NCBI GenBank assembly: GCA_015056315.1
Contig: SVGN01000005.1
Span: 1-64,000 of the forward strand
From: Clostridiales bacterium
GTDB lineage: Bacteria > Bacillota > Clostridia > Christensenellales > Aristaeellaceae
Reading direction: 5' to 3'
Length of the DNA: 64,000 nucleotides
In this document: positions 41,295-48,876 of the stretch, one piece after another
How the letters are laid out: each line of letters opens with the position of its first letter
How positions within the stretch are numbered: position 1 is the first letter of the stretch
Position numbers and translations under genes: made by a program
Notes under the pieces: generated by a model
Told to the model about the DNA's origin: nothing
The model's input: only the letters and a program-made list of their open reading frames with translations
The model's database searches: none

Positions 41295-42221
41295 TCAACC
41301 CTTAACGCCGCCCAGTACCATACCGGTAACGAAGTAGCGCTGCAGGAAGGGGTAAACGACCAGAATGGGCAGTGCAGAAACCACGGTGATCGCGCAGCGG
41401 ATGGTGATGGGCGTGGTCTTGGAGGCTGCCTGGCTTGCCAGAGCGTCAACAGAAGCGTTGGCGGCATTGGCAGTGTTCATGGAGGTTGCCAGCTTCATCT
41501 TCAGCAGGTACTGCAGGGTGTGCAGGTACTTCTTGCCGCCGTTGTACAGCTGGGTGTCGAACCACTGGTTCCAGCTGCCTACGGCAACGAACAGAGCCAC
41601 GGTGGCCAACACGGGGGTGCACAGGGGGAAGATGATCTGCCAGAAGATGCGCATGTCGTTAGCGCCGTCGATACGGGCGGATTCTGCCAGAGCTTCGGGC
41701 AGGCCGTTGATGTAGGTACGGATAACGATCATGTTGAAGCAGCTGAACATGGTGGGGATGATGTAGACCCAGAAGGTCTTGCCCAGCTTCAGCGTGCGCT
41801 GGATCAGCAGATAGTTGGGGATCAGACCGGCGTTCACGTACATGGTCAGAACCACCACCAGGGTGATGAACTTGCCGAAGATGTACTCCTTGCGGCTCAG
41901 AGCAAAAGCCAACATGGAGGTGAACAGCAGGTTGGTCAGGGTGGTGATCACCGTACGGGCGACGGAGATACCGAAGGCGTTCCAGGTCAGGGGGTCGTTC
42001 AGCAGGGTGTTGTAGGCTTCGGTGCTGAACTTGCGGGGCCACAGGCCGATGCCGCCGCGAACCGCGTCGATACCGTCGTTGAAGGAGATGGCCACCGTGT
42101 TAAGGACCGGGTACAGAGTAATAAACATGAGAATGCAAAGGATAACGCCGTTGACAATGGGGAAAACGACATCCTGTTGCATGGGCTTTTTAGCCTTTTT
42201 GTTGATCTGAACAGCAGTCAC
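41295..42221 (-). CDS. Carbohydrate ABC transporter permease (YtcP/MalG-like)
   Basis: 308 residues, six TM helices. The N-terminal FPIVNGVILCILMFITLYPVLNTVAISFND and the EAA loop LPEALAESARIDGANDMRIFWQIIFPLCTP (contact site for the ATPase) are diagnostic. The C-terminus RYFVTGMVLGGVKG is the usual end of the CUT1 YtcP group. It imports oligosaccharides with the permease 14 nt upstream and the binding protein. No ATPase gene is present in the operon, so a shared MsmX-type ATPase elsewhere is expected. Confidence 0.93.
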   Translation of the reverse strand: MTAVQINKKAKKPMQQDVVFPIVNGVILCILMFITLYPVLNTVAISFNDGIDAVRGGIGLWPRKFSTEAYNTLLNDPLTWNAFGISVARTVITTLTNLLFTSMLAFALSRKEYIFGKFITLVVVLTMYVNAGLIPNYLLIQRTLKLGKTFWVYIIPTMFSCFNMIVIRTYINGLPEALAESARIDGANDMRIFWQIIFPLCTPVLATVALFVAVGSWNQWFDTQLYNGGKKYLHTLQYLLKMKLATSMNTANAANASVDALASQAASKTTPITIRCAITVVSALPILVVYPFLQRYFVTGMVLGGVKG

Positions 42222-42235
42222 AGGATATCCCTCCC

Positions 42236-43189
42236 TTACAGCAAAGTGTCTTCATCCAGCTTCTTGGCCACAAAGTTGGCAGCGAACAGCAGGATGATGC
42301 CGACTACGCTCTTAAACATACCAGCCGCAATGGCACGACCGTATTTGTTGTTCTGGATACCGTATTCCAGAACGAATACGTCGATGGTCTGTGAGAAATC
42401 GTAAACCTGTTTGTTGCCCAGCAAGTACTGGATTTCGAAACCAGCCTCCATCAAGTGGCCGATGTTCATGATGAGCAGCACCACGAACGTGGACTTGATA
42501 CCGGGCAGCGTAACGTGGAGAATGCGCTGGAAGCGGCCTGCGCCGTCGATGGCGGCAGCTTCGTACAGCGTGGGGTCGATAGAAGTCATGGTGGAAATGT
42601 AGATGATGGAGTTCCAGCCAACTTCCTTCCAGATGTTGATGAGACCGACCAGGAACCAGAAGTACTTGCCCTCACCCAGCCACCAGATCGGCTGATCGAT
42701 CAGCTTGAGAGACATGAGCATCTGGTTGATGGGGCCGTCGGAAACGAACATGTTCTGCGCCATGCCCACAACGATGACCATACTCAGAAAGTGGGGGAGA
42801 TAGGTAACGGTCTGCACCGTGCGCTTGAAGGTGCGGTTGCGCACCTCGTTGAGCAGGATGGCCAGCAGAATGGAGGCAAGAGTGCCAAAGATCAGGTTGA
42901 TCACGCTCATGGCAAGCGTGTTGCGGATACCGAGCCAGAAATACTTCTCGTTAAAGAGCCACTTAAAGTTGTCCAGACCGATCCAGTCCGCGCCCTTTTT
43001 GATGGTGGACAGATCCAGGTTCTGGAAGGCATAGCGCCAGCCCCACAGGGGGTAGTAGTTGAAAAGCAGAACGTACAGAAGAACGGGAATGGACATGACC
43101 ATCAGCCATTTCTGATCCCAGAGCGTTTTCCAAATGCTCTTTTTCTTCGCGGGCTGCATCGGTTCAATTTTGTAAGCCGCGCCGGTCAT
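42236..43189 (-). CDS. Carbohydrate ABC transporter permease (LplB-like)
   Basis: 317 residues starting MTGAAYKIEPMQPAKKKSIW, selected by AAAGGGG. Six TM helices. FNYYPLWGWRYAFQNLDL near the N-terminus and the EAA loop DPTLYEAAAIDGAGRFQRILHVTLPGIK identify the LplB subgroup of CUT1 permeases, typical partners of large binding proteins in Clostridia and Paenibacilli. It sits between the binding protein gene (with a terminator between) and the YtcP-like gene. Confidence 0.93.
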   Translation of the reverse strand: MTGAAYKIEPMQPAKKKSIWKTLWDQKWLMVMSIPVLLYVLLFNYYPLWGWRYAFQNLDLSTIKKGADWIGLDNFKWLFNEKYFWLGIRNTLAMSVINLIFGTLASILLAILLNEVRNRTFKRTVQTVTYLPHFLSMVIVVGMAQNMFVSDGPINQMLMSLKLIDQPIWWLGEGKYFWFLVGLINIWKEVGWNSIIYISTMTSIDPTLYEAAAIDGAGRFQRILHVTLPGIKSTFVVLLIMNIGHLMEAGFEIQYLLGNKQVYDFSQTIDVFVLEYGIQNNKYGRAIAAGMFKSVVGIILLFAANFVAKKLDEDTLL

Positions 43190-43205
43190 AGGAATACCCC
43201 TTTCC

Positions 43206-43241
43206 GAAAAAACCATGGGGAGAGGCAAGCTCTCCCCATGG
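43206..43241 (-). terminator. Intercistronic terminator after the binding-protein gene
   Basis: On the minus strand CCATGGGGAGAG-cttgc-CTCTCCCCATGG then TTTTTTCGG, inside the operon just 17 nt after the binding-protein stop. Partial readthrough would give more binding protein than permease. Confidence 0.75.
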
Positions 43242-43257
43242 CCTTAGAGAATTTGGA

Positions 43258-44901
43258 TTACTTGCTGGCCAGTTCCACGAGCTTGGTAACTTCGGCCTGC
43301 ATGAAGTTAGCGTAAATCTCGCAGTAGGGGGTGATTTCGGCAACGAAAGCATCCCAGTTGGCGTCGAAAGCAGCATCGTCAGCGCTCATGATGATCTTGG
43401 GCAGCTGCTGATCCTGGATCAGGTTGAACTTATCGTAGTCATCCTGGATGGGGGTCTTGTCGATCTGCCAAGCTTCGCCCCAGGGAGCCAGTTCGCAGGG
43501 AGCGTTGAAGAAGTCAGCCCACTTGCCGTAGCCGTAAGCGGCCAGGAAAGCCTTGTCGTAGTCGCTCATGTTGAGCTGGAGGATCTCGGGCTGGTCGGCG
43601 GGAGCCCAGGTATTGCCGTCATCCTGGAGACCCTGCTTCTTGGGAGCAGATTCCCAGATGGTGAGGGCCTGGTTGGCCATCTTCCAAGCGGCGTCGTTGC
43701 GGATGCTGTACTGCTCCTGAGTCATGAGCATACGGCCGTTCTCAACGTAGTAGTCTTCGCCTTCGATACCCCACTGCAGGATCTTCTGCCACTCGTCGCT
43801 CAGCAGAGTCTCGAACAGGGCGATCATGCGCTCGGGATATTCGCAGTTGACAGAGATACCGAAGCCGCGGTCCTTGTTGGGCACGCCGCCGTTCAGGTAC
43901 TGCTCAGAGATAGCGCCGAAGCCGTAAGCCTCGTCGTATACCAGGGGCAGAGCCACGTAGGTGTTCTTGTGCATACCAGCGGTCTCCAGGGCGGCGGTAG
44001 CGGTACCGAAGTCCCAGGTCTGGTCGAACATGCCCAGAACGGTGCCGGCAGACAGCTTGGCGATGTACTGGTCATAGGTCATGGTGAAGGTGTCGGGATT
44101 GATGAAGCCCTTCTTGAAGAACTCGTTCAGCTTCTTGTAGTAAGCCTTGGAGTAGTCCTTGTCGATGAAGGTCTCAACCTTGTGGATGCCGTTCTCGTCA
44201 GCAGTGCGGTCGATGTAGACTTCGCCTTCGTTGGGCTGGCCCATCAGGTGCTGAACGGGGTTGATCAGGCAGAAGTGACGCCAGTCTTCGCACAGGATGG
44301 CGAAGCCTTCGTACTTGGCGCCGTTTTCATCAGTGGGGTTAGCAGTGATGAAGCGCTCGATCAGGTCGAAGTACTGGTCCAGGGTCTTGATCTGGGGATA
44401 GTTGTCCCAAGCCAGAACCTGCTTCTGGATGAAGAAGGCGGGGCCGTTGCAAGCGTTAACGACCTGCTCGTGGTAGTTGATGCCGTAGTTGGGGATGATG
44501 AACAGTTCGCCGTTCTCATTGACCAGCTGGGGCAGCAGGTCCTTGATGTGGTTGTACAGGTTGGGGGTCTTCTCTTCGGAGATGTAGGGAAGCAGGTCGA
44601 TCAGGGCGCCGGCGTTGATGAGCTTCTCAGCAGAGTTGCCGCCGTCGAACAGATCGGGGTAGTCTTCACCGGCGATCTTGGTGCCCAGAGTTTCGTCCAG
44701 GTCGCCAGCCAGGAATTCGATCTCGAACTTGATGCCGAACTGTTCTTCGATCATCTTGTAGATCTTGTTGTCTTCGGTGGGCTGATCGCCGGGATCGCCA
44801 CGGAAAACGGTGACGGTGATGGGTTCCTGCTCGGCAACAGCAAAGCTGCACAGAGACAGGAGCATGACCATAGCCAGGATACCAGCAATAATCTTGCGCA
44901 T
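43258..44901 (-). CDS. Extracellular oligosaccharide-binding protein of ABC importer (LplA-like)
   Basis: 547 residues starting MRKIIAGILAMVMLLSLCSF. A signal peptide ends at about AVA/EQEP. The only Cys (LSLC) lacks a proper lipobox, so the protein is probably released or otherwise held. The mature part is a cluster-type sugar-binding fold (ITVTVFRGDPGDQPTEDNKI, GEDYPDLFDGGNSAEKLINA, YPERMIALFETLLSDEWQ). GAGGAGG precedes the ATG, and codon use is very biased, indicating high expression. A promoter is at 44960-44988. The sugar is unknown; neighbours (esterase, GH31, GH43) suggest an acylated hemicellulose fragment. Confidence 0.9.
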   Translation of the reverse strand: MRKIIAGILAMVMLLSLCSFAVAEQEPITVTVFRGDPGDQPTEDNKIYKMIEEQFGIKFEIEFLAGDLDETLGTKIAGEDYPDLFDGGNSAEKLINAGALIDLLPYISEEKTPNLYNHIKDLLPQLVNENGELFIIPNYGINYHEQVVNACNGPAFFIQKQVLAWDNYPQIKTLDQYFDLIERFITANPTDENGAKYEGFAILCEDWRHFCLINPVQHLMGQPNEGEVYIDRTADENGIHKVETFIDKDYSKAYYKKLNEFFKKGFINPDTFTMTYDQYIAKLSAGTVLGMFDQTWDFGTATAALETAGMHKNTYVALPLVYDEAYGFGAISEQYLNGGVPNKDRGFGISVNCEYPERMIALFETLLSDEWQKILQWGIEGEDYYVENGRMLMTQEQYSIRNDAAWKMANQALTIWESAPKKQGLQDDGNTWAPADQPEILQLNMSDYDKAFLAAYGYGKWADFFNAPCELAPWGEAWQIDKTPIQDDYDKFNLIQDQQLPKIIMSADDAAFDANWDAFVAEITPYCEIYANFMQAEVTKLVELASK

Positions 44902-44959
44902 TTGGTAGGTCCTCCTCTTTGATTTGGGTGATTTGGGAAATCTCTTCCCGTTGGGTACA

Positions 44960-44988
44960 ATTATAGACACGTATTTTGGAATCTTCAA
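44960..44988 (-). promoter_or_regulatory. Promoter of the ABC importer operon
   Basis: On the minus strand TTGAAG, a 17-bp spacer and a perfect TATAAT, 59 bp before the binding-protein ATG. Confidence 0.6.
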
Positions 44989-45029
44989 GGGTATTAGTGT
45001 CCAACTTGCAGACAAAATGATCCTTATCC

Positions 45030-45075
45030 TTTACTTTTACAAAGTTTTGTAATATAATTAATTAACTTAATTAAC
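45030..45075 (+). promoter_or_regulatory. AraC-gene promoter with palindromic operator and tandem 9-bp repeat
   Basis: TTTACT, a 17-bp spacer and a perfect TATAAT (45053-45058). The spacer is filled by the perfect 16-bp palindrome TTACAAAGTTTTGTAA (45037-45052). Directly after the -10 come two tandem copies of TTAATTAAC (45058-45075). The layout suggests operator control of the regulator gene. Confidence 0.6.
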
Positions 45076-45135
45076 GAACTCGGTTCATGTGCGAAAACGG
45101 TTGTTTTAGAAGGATGTAAGGGAGGTAAACGAAAA

Positions 45136-46014
45136 ATGGATCCGGTGTTTTACGAGAAAAGAACAGAGGACATTTTCATTGGGGGTATCTGTGAGGGGCC
45201 GTTTCCCTCCCATGTGCACGATGTGGCGGAGATCGTGTGCATTACCGAAGGGTACCTGTACATGACCATTGCGGGCAAGCAGCTTACCGTTGCCCCCGGC
45301 GACATTGCTATGGCCTTCCCGGCCACGCCCCACAGCTACGACTACATCTCTAAAGATGCAAAGGGTCTTGCGCTGATCTTCTCGCCCGATACCATCAGCG
45401 AGTTTACCCACAAATTCCGCACGATGACGGTGCAATCTCCCCTTCTGCGCGGGGAGGATAAGCCGCAGGAGATGGTGCACATCATCCGTTACCTGCTGGA
45501 GAACTCCCAGCAGGCAGACAGCCCCCTGCGGCTGGGCTACCTGCACCTGTTCCTTTCTTATCTGTTCTCCTGTATCCAGCTGCAGCCCCTGGAGAAGCAT
45601 ATGCAGACCGGCCTGAGCTACCAGGTGCTCCACTACATTTCGGAGCACTTCACCGAGCCCCTGTCGCTGGAGACCACGGCACGGGCCCTGGGCATCAGCC
45701 GCATCCACCTGAGCCATATCTTCTCCCAGCAGCTGAAGATCAACTTCCGCCAGTACATCAATACGCTGCGCATCGATCGGGCATGCGCGCTGCTCAGGGA
45801 TCCTTCCTATACCATTTCCCAGATCGTGTACCTGTGCGGCTACGGCAACCCCCGTACCTTCCACCGGGCGTTTCTGGCGCAATGCGGCATGCCGCCCAAG
45901 CAGTACCGTGCCCGCTTTGCCTACCAGAACGATGAGGATATGCCCGACGAGCCGGATGATGGCGAGGAAGACCTTGATCTTGAGGAGATGGATGCTACGG
46001 AAGAGGAAGAATAA
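45136..46014 (+). CDS. AraC family transcriptional regulator
   Basis: 292 residues. An N-terminal cupin sensor domain (PSHVHDVAEIVCITEGYLYM, VAPGDIAMAFPATPHSYDYI) and a C-terminal double HTH: LETTARALGISRIHLSHIFSQQLKINFRQYI, then DPSYTISQIVYLCGYGNPRTFHRAFLAQCGMPPKQYR. The last 25 residues are an unusual acidic tail (DEDMPDEPDDGEEDLDLEEM). It is divergent from the ABC importer and most likely controls it in response to the imported sugar. It ends at a bidirectional terminator. Confidence 0.92.
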   Translation: MDPVFYEKRTEDIFIGGICEGPFPSHVHDVAEIVCITEGYLYMTIAGKQLTVAPGDIAMAFPATPHSYDYISKDAKGLALIFSPDTISEFTHKFRTMTVQSPLLRGEDKPQEMVHIIRYLLENSQQADSPLRLGYLHLFLSYLFSCIQLQPLEKHMQTGLSYQVLHYISEHFTEPLSLETTARALGISRIHLSHIFSQQLKINFRQYINTLRIDRACALLRDPSYTISQIVYLCGYGNPRTFHRAFLAQCGMPPKQYRARFAYQNDEDMPDEPDDGEEDLDLEEMDATEEEE

Positions 46015-46062
46015 GCCTTTTGATGAAAGGCCGCCGCTTCGTGAGCCGAAAAAAACGAAAAG

Positions 46063-46110
46063 AAAGCCGGTCTGCTGCCCTGTGTCGGGGCGGCAGACCG
46101 GCTTTGTTCT
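46063..46110. terminator. Bidirectional terminator between AraC gene and kinase gene
   Basis: AAAGCCGGTCTGC(T)GCCC-tgtgtc-GGGGCGGCAGACCGGCTTT, with U-runs on both strands (TGTTCTTT and CTTTTCG). Confidence 0.75.
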
Positions 46111-46135
46111 TTACCTATATTAAAGCGTTCGGTCA

Positions 46136-47062
46136 TTATCGTTTTTTCATGAACCGGCTCAGGCCGTTCAGCGGCTCGTCCGGGCTCTGGCTGCGCTTGC
46201 TTTGCTGCGGCACCACGCCCTCGCCCAGAATGCGCACGCAGGTGGCATCGTCCGGGCGCAGCTGAGGCGATGCGTTGAGCAGATCCCGCACCAGCCAGCG
46301 CATCTGATCCGGCAGTTCCGGAGAGAGCATGGGTGCCTCGCCCGCCAGCACGGCCTCGTACAGATAGCCGTATTTACCGGTATCAAAGCCCGGCAGCTCA
46401 CCCGTCCACAGCCGGTGGATGATGGCTCCGAAGGCGAAGCTGTCCACGGCGGCGGTCATGGGGGTATCCTGCCCGGTCATGCGCAGAAAGGCTTCCGGTG
46501 ACAGGTAGACCGGGTCGCCCTCCAGCCCGCTGCCCAGCGGGGGCGGATCATCCAGCAGAAAGCCGCTGTCCAGATCGATCAGGCGCACTTTGTAGCCCCA
46601 GCTGCCCGGAGAGAGCAGGATGTGCTCCGGCTTCAGGTCGGCATGCACCACCTGCTGCAGGTGCAGCCGTTGCAGGCACAGCGCCAGATGGTACAGCACC
46701 TGCCGCTTTTCCACATCGGTCAGATCGGTGCGGTTCTCGCCGTTATCCTCCGTCTGCACCACTTCGCTAACGGCATAGTAGCGCCCCTCGTAGCGGAAGA
46801 AATCCAGCACGGGCACCAGCGTTTCGCCGATGACGCAGCTCATGGCGGAATACAGCCGCTGCTTTCTGCGCTCGAACTGGTGGCAGCGCTCCCGCTGCTT
46901 TTGCCGGATGAGCGTATCGGCGGCGGCAGGGTAGACGGGGGAGAGGAACTGCTTAACAAAGAAGCGCTGCCCGCCGCGGCTGGCGATGCACCAGCGTGCG
47001 CTGCCGCTGCCTGCGGTCTGCAAAGGCGTAAGGAGCCTATACTCGCCAATCCGGTTGTTCAT
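46136..47062 (-). CDS. Protein kinase-like protein (kinase of vWA-PP2C-kinase triad)
   Basis: 308 residues starting MNNRIGEYRLLTPLQTAGSG. Kinase landmarks: FFVKQF (ATP Lys), VVHADLKPEHILLS (catalytic loop HxDLKxxH, with His in place of Asn) and LIDLDSGFLL (DLD for DFG), then GDPVYLSPEAFLR and AVDSFAFGAIIHRLWTGELP. There is no TM or sensor domain, and the protein ends soon after the C-lobe. The Asn-to-His change and the glycine-rich loop TAGSGSARWCIA suggest altered or weak activity. GGAGGGGATGGCGC supports this start, 26 nt inside the PP2C gene, so the two are coupled. With the two upstream genes it matches the TerY-P type phosphorylation switch. Confidence 0.82.
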   Translation of the reverse strand: MNNRIGEYRLLTPLQTAGSGSARWCIASRGGQRFFVKQFLSPVYPAAADTLIRQKQRERCHQFERRKQRLYSAMSCVIGETLVPVLDFFRYEGRYYAVSEVVQTEDNGENRTDLTDVEKRQVLYHLALCLQRLHLQQVVHADLKPEHILLSPGSWGYKVRLIDLDSGFLLDDPPPLGSGLEGDPVYLSPEAFLRMTGQDTPMTAAVDSFAFGAIIHRLWTGELPGFDTGKYGYLYEAVLAGEAPMLSPELPDQMRWLVRDLLNASPQLRPDDATCVRILGEGVVPQQSKRSQSPDEPLNGLSRFMKKR

Positions 47063-48008
47063 GCGCCATCCCCTCCGTTCGGTCGTAGCCGATCCGGTAG
47101 CGCTGCCAGAGGGCACGCACGGTCTCCCGGTCGTGCTGCCGGGCAGTGATCGGCTTGATGTATTCCCGCTTCAGCTCCTCCCAGCGGGGGCGGAAGTATC
47201 GCTGCAGCTCCCGGAAGCTGCCAAAGCCCCGGGGGCAGCACAAAAGGGTGGTATCATCCTGCAGGAGCGGGGCCAGCTGTTTTTCCAGTGCCCGCTGCCA
47301 GCTGCCCTGATCCCAGGCATGCTGCAGAGTATCCAGAAGGAGCATCTCCAGCTCCATGGGGCTGGAAACGATGCCGTACACGCCATCGGTGGCGCAGAGC
47401 AGCAGCCCCTTCTCCGGCAGGGCAAAGCCACGGGCATGCAGTGCTGTTTCTTTATCGGCGCAGATGTAGTTGCTCAGGGGCCGATCCTTCAAAAGGCTCT
47501 CGAAGGCATCCGGGTCGCCGCGAACATCGTCTTGGGTATACTGGTGCAGGCCGCTGCCATCCAGGGTGTAGCCACGGCTGTCGCCCGCCCAGATGAACAC
47601 GCCCTGCCCGGTGCGGATATCCGCCTGCACCATGCACAGGGTAGTGGGCAGCATACGCTGCATGCTGCCTACGATCCGGCTGGGGGTCTCATCCTGGCAC
47701 ATGCTCTGTGCATAGCAGCGGAAGGTGGTATCGATGGCCACCTGCAGGCCGTGCAGGCAGAAGCGGGCATGCTCCGCATCCACAGGGATGCGGGGTTTGG
47801 GGCGTTCCCATTCGGTAAGGGCCCCGGTGGCCAGCCGGGAGGCCAGATAGGCACCGGTGCGCCCGCCGTTGTAGCGCCTGCTGCCCAGACCGCCGCAGCC
47901 GTCTGCCACGCAGAGCATCAGCCGGTCCGGAGAATTGGAGACAGCAAAGCTGTCCTCCCCTTCATCGGAGACGACAGCCTGATGAATGACCAGTACTTCG
48001 CCCAGCAA
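47037..48008 (-). CDS. PP2C-type Ser/Thr phosphatase of the triad
   Basis: 323 residues from a TTG start (LLGEVLVIHQAVVSDEGEDS) that follows CAGGAGG by 8 bases and the vWA stop by 20 nt. PP2C motifs are complete: SDEGEDSFAV (first metal Asp region), CVADGCGGLGSRRYN (DGxGG), FIWAGDSRGYTLDG and LCATDGVYG. The C-terminal 70 residues are basic and helical. The track ORF starts further upstream inside the vWA gene without a usable site. It should remove phosphate placed by the adjacent kinase. Confidence 0.85.
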   Translation of the reverse strand: MLGEVLVIHQAVVSDEGEDSFAVSNSPDRLMLCVADGCGGLGSRRYNGGRTGAYLASRLATGALTEWERPKPRIPVDAEHARFCLHGLQVAIDTTFRCYAQSMCQDETPSRIVGSMQRMLPTTLCMVQADIRTGQGVFIWAGDSRGYTLDGSGLHQYTQDDVRGDPDAFESLLKDRPLSNYICADKETALHARGFALPEKGLLLCATDGVYGIVSSPMELEMLLLDTLQHAWDQGSWQRALEKQLAPLLQDDTTLLCCPRGFGSFRELQRYFRPRWEELKREYIKPITARQHDRETVRALWQRYRIGYDRTEGMAHEQPDWRV

Positions 48009-48028
48009 CCCAAGCGCCTCCTGACTGC

Positions 48029-48709
48029 TCAGATGGTGTTGCACACGGCATCCAGCACCTGACGGTATTCCACCTCCAGCAGACCCTCGCTGACGGTCTG
48101 CACATGGATCACCTGACCCCACTCGGAGGAGATACGGCTCCACTCGGGCGCATCGGGGGCAAAGATGAGCAGACGCTTGGCGTTTTCGTCCATGCCGCCG
48201 CCCAGCTGCTCATCCTCCCACCAGAGGCTCAGCTCTTCGAAGTTTTCGGCCATGCCTTCGGGGTACCAGGGTGCGATCTTGCCATGGCCCAGCTCATGGG
48301 TGGGCGCATCGGACCAGACCACGATGATGTGGCGCTTCTTAACGCCCTCGCGGGTCCAATCGCTGCGGATGGCGTAGCCCAGCGCCTCCAGACCATCCTC
48401 GGGGATGTCTCCGCCGCCCTTGGCCTCGATGCCCTCCACGCACTCGTAGAACATGCGGTCCTGCTCGGGCAGCACGAAGAAATCGCTGGAGAGCATGGCC
48501 TCCTCGCCATCGCTGATGTAGTCGCGGAAGGCGATCACGCGCACGCGGAGCTGGTCGATGGTCTTGTGCTTTTTCTCCATCTCGGCAGCAACATCTTTAT
48601 AGAGATTCATTGCATTCTGCTTAACAAAATCGAGCACATGGCGCATACTGCCGGTGGCATCGATGCAAAAAACCATATCCACATGGTAGGTGAGCTTATA
48701 CTCAGACAT
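48029..48709 (-). CDS. TerY-like von Willebrand factor A domain protein
   Basis: 226 residues starting MSEYKLTYHVDMVFCIDATG. The MIDAS metal site is present: CIDATGSMRHVLDF (DxTGS type), then FRDYISDGEE and GGGDIPEDGLEALGYAI, and IIVVWSDAPTHELG (third site Asp). It is nearly a bare vWA domain, like TerY. AAAGGAGG with a 9-base spacer selects the start. It is the first gene of the vWA-PP2C-kinase operon. In the TerY-P module described by comparative genomics, these three proteins are predicted to form a phosphorylation-controlled, metal-dependent complex. No TerC/TerD-type genes occur in the window. Confidence 0.87.
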   Translation of the reverse strand: MSEYKLTYHVDMVFCIDATGSMRHVLDFVKQNAMNLYKDVAAEMEKKHKTIDQLRVRVIAFRDYISDGEEAMLSSDFFVLPEQDRMFYECVEGIEAKGGGDIPEDGLEALGYAIRSDWTREGVKKRHIIVVWSDAPTHELGHGKIAPWYPEGMAENFEELSLWWEDEQLGGGMDENAKRLLIFAPDAPEWSRISSEWGQVIHVQTVSEGLLEVEYRQVLDAVCNTI

Positions 48710-48876
48710 GAGGGAAACCTCCTTTATGGCAACGTACCGCTTTGATAAAAGGGATCTGAACTGTATATTTCTGCATGCACCTGTGCAATTCCTGCCGCAT
48801 AAGCAGGAATCCGGGCGAGTGACAGCGAATTTTACAGAGTATGCCATTTACACATCCACGGGAGTGAGGAAGCCAG

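Noticed and set aside
45136-46014. Assigning a specific sugar to the AraC regulator and importer
   Set aside because: The neighbouring enzymes (GH31, GH43, esterase) point to hemicellulose, but nothing in the binding protein sequence identifies the ligand.
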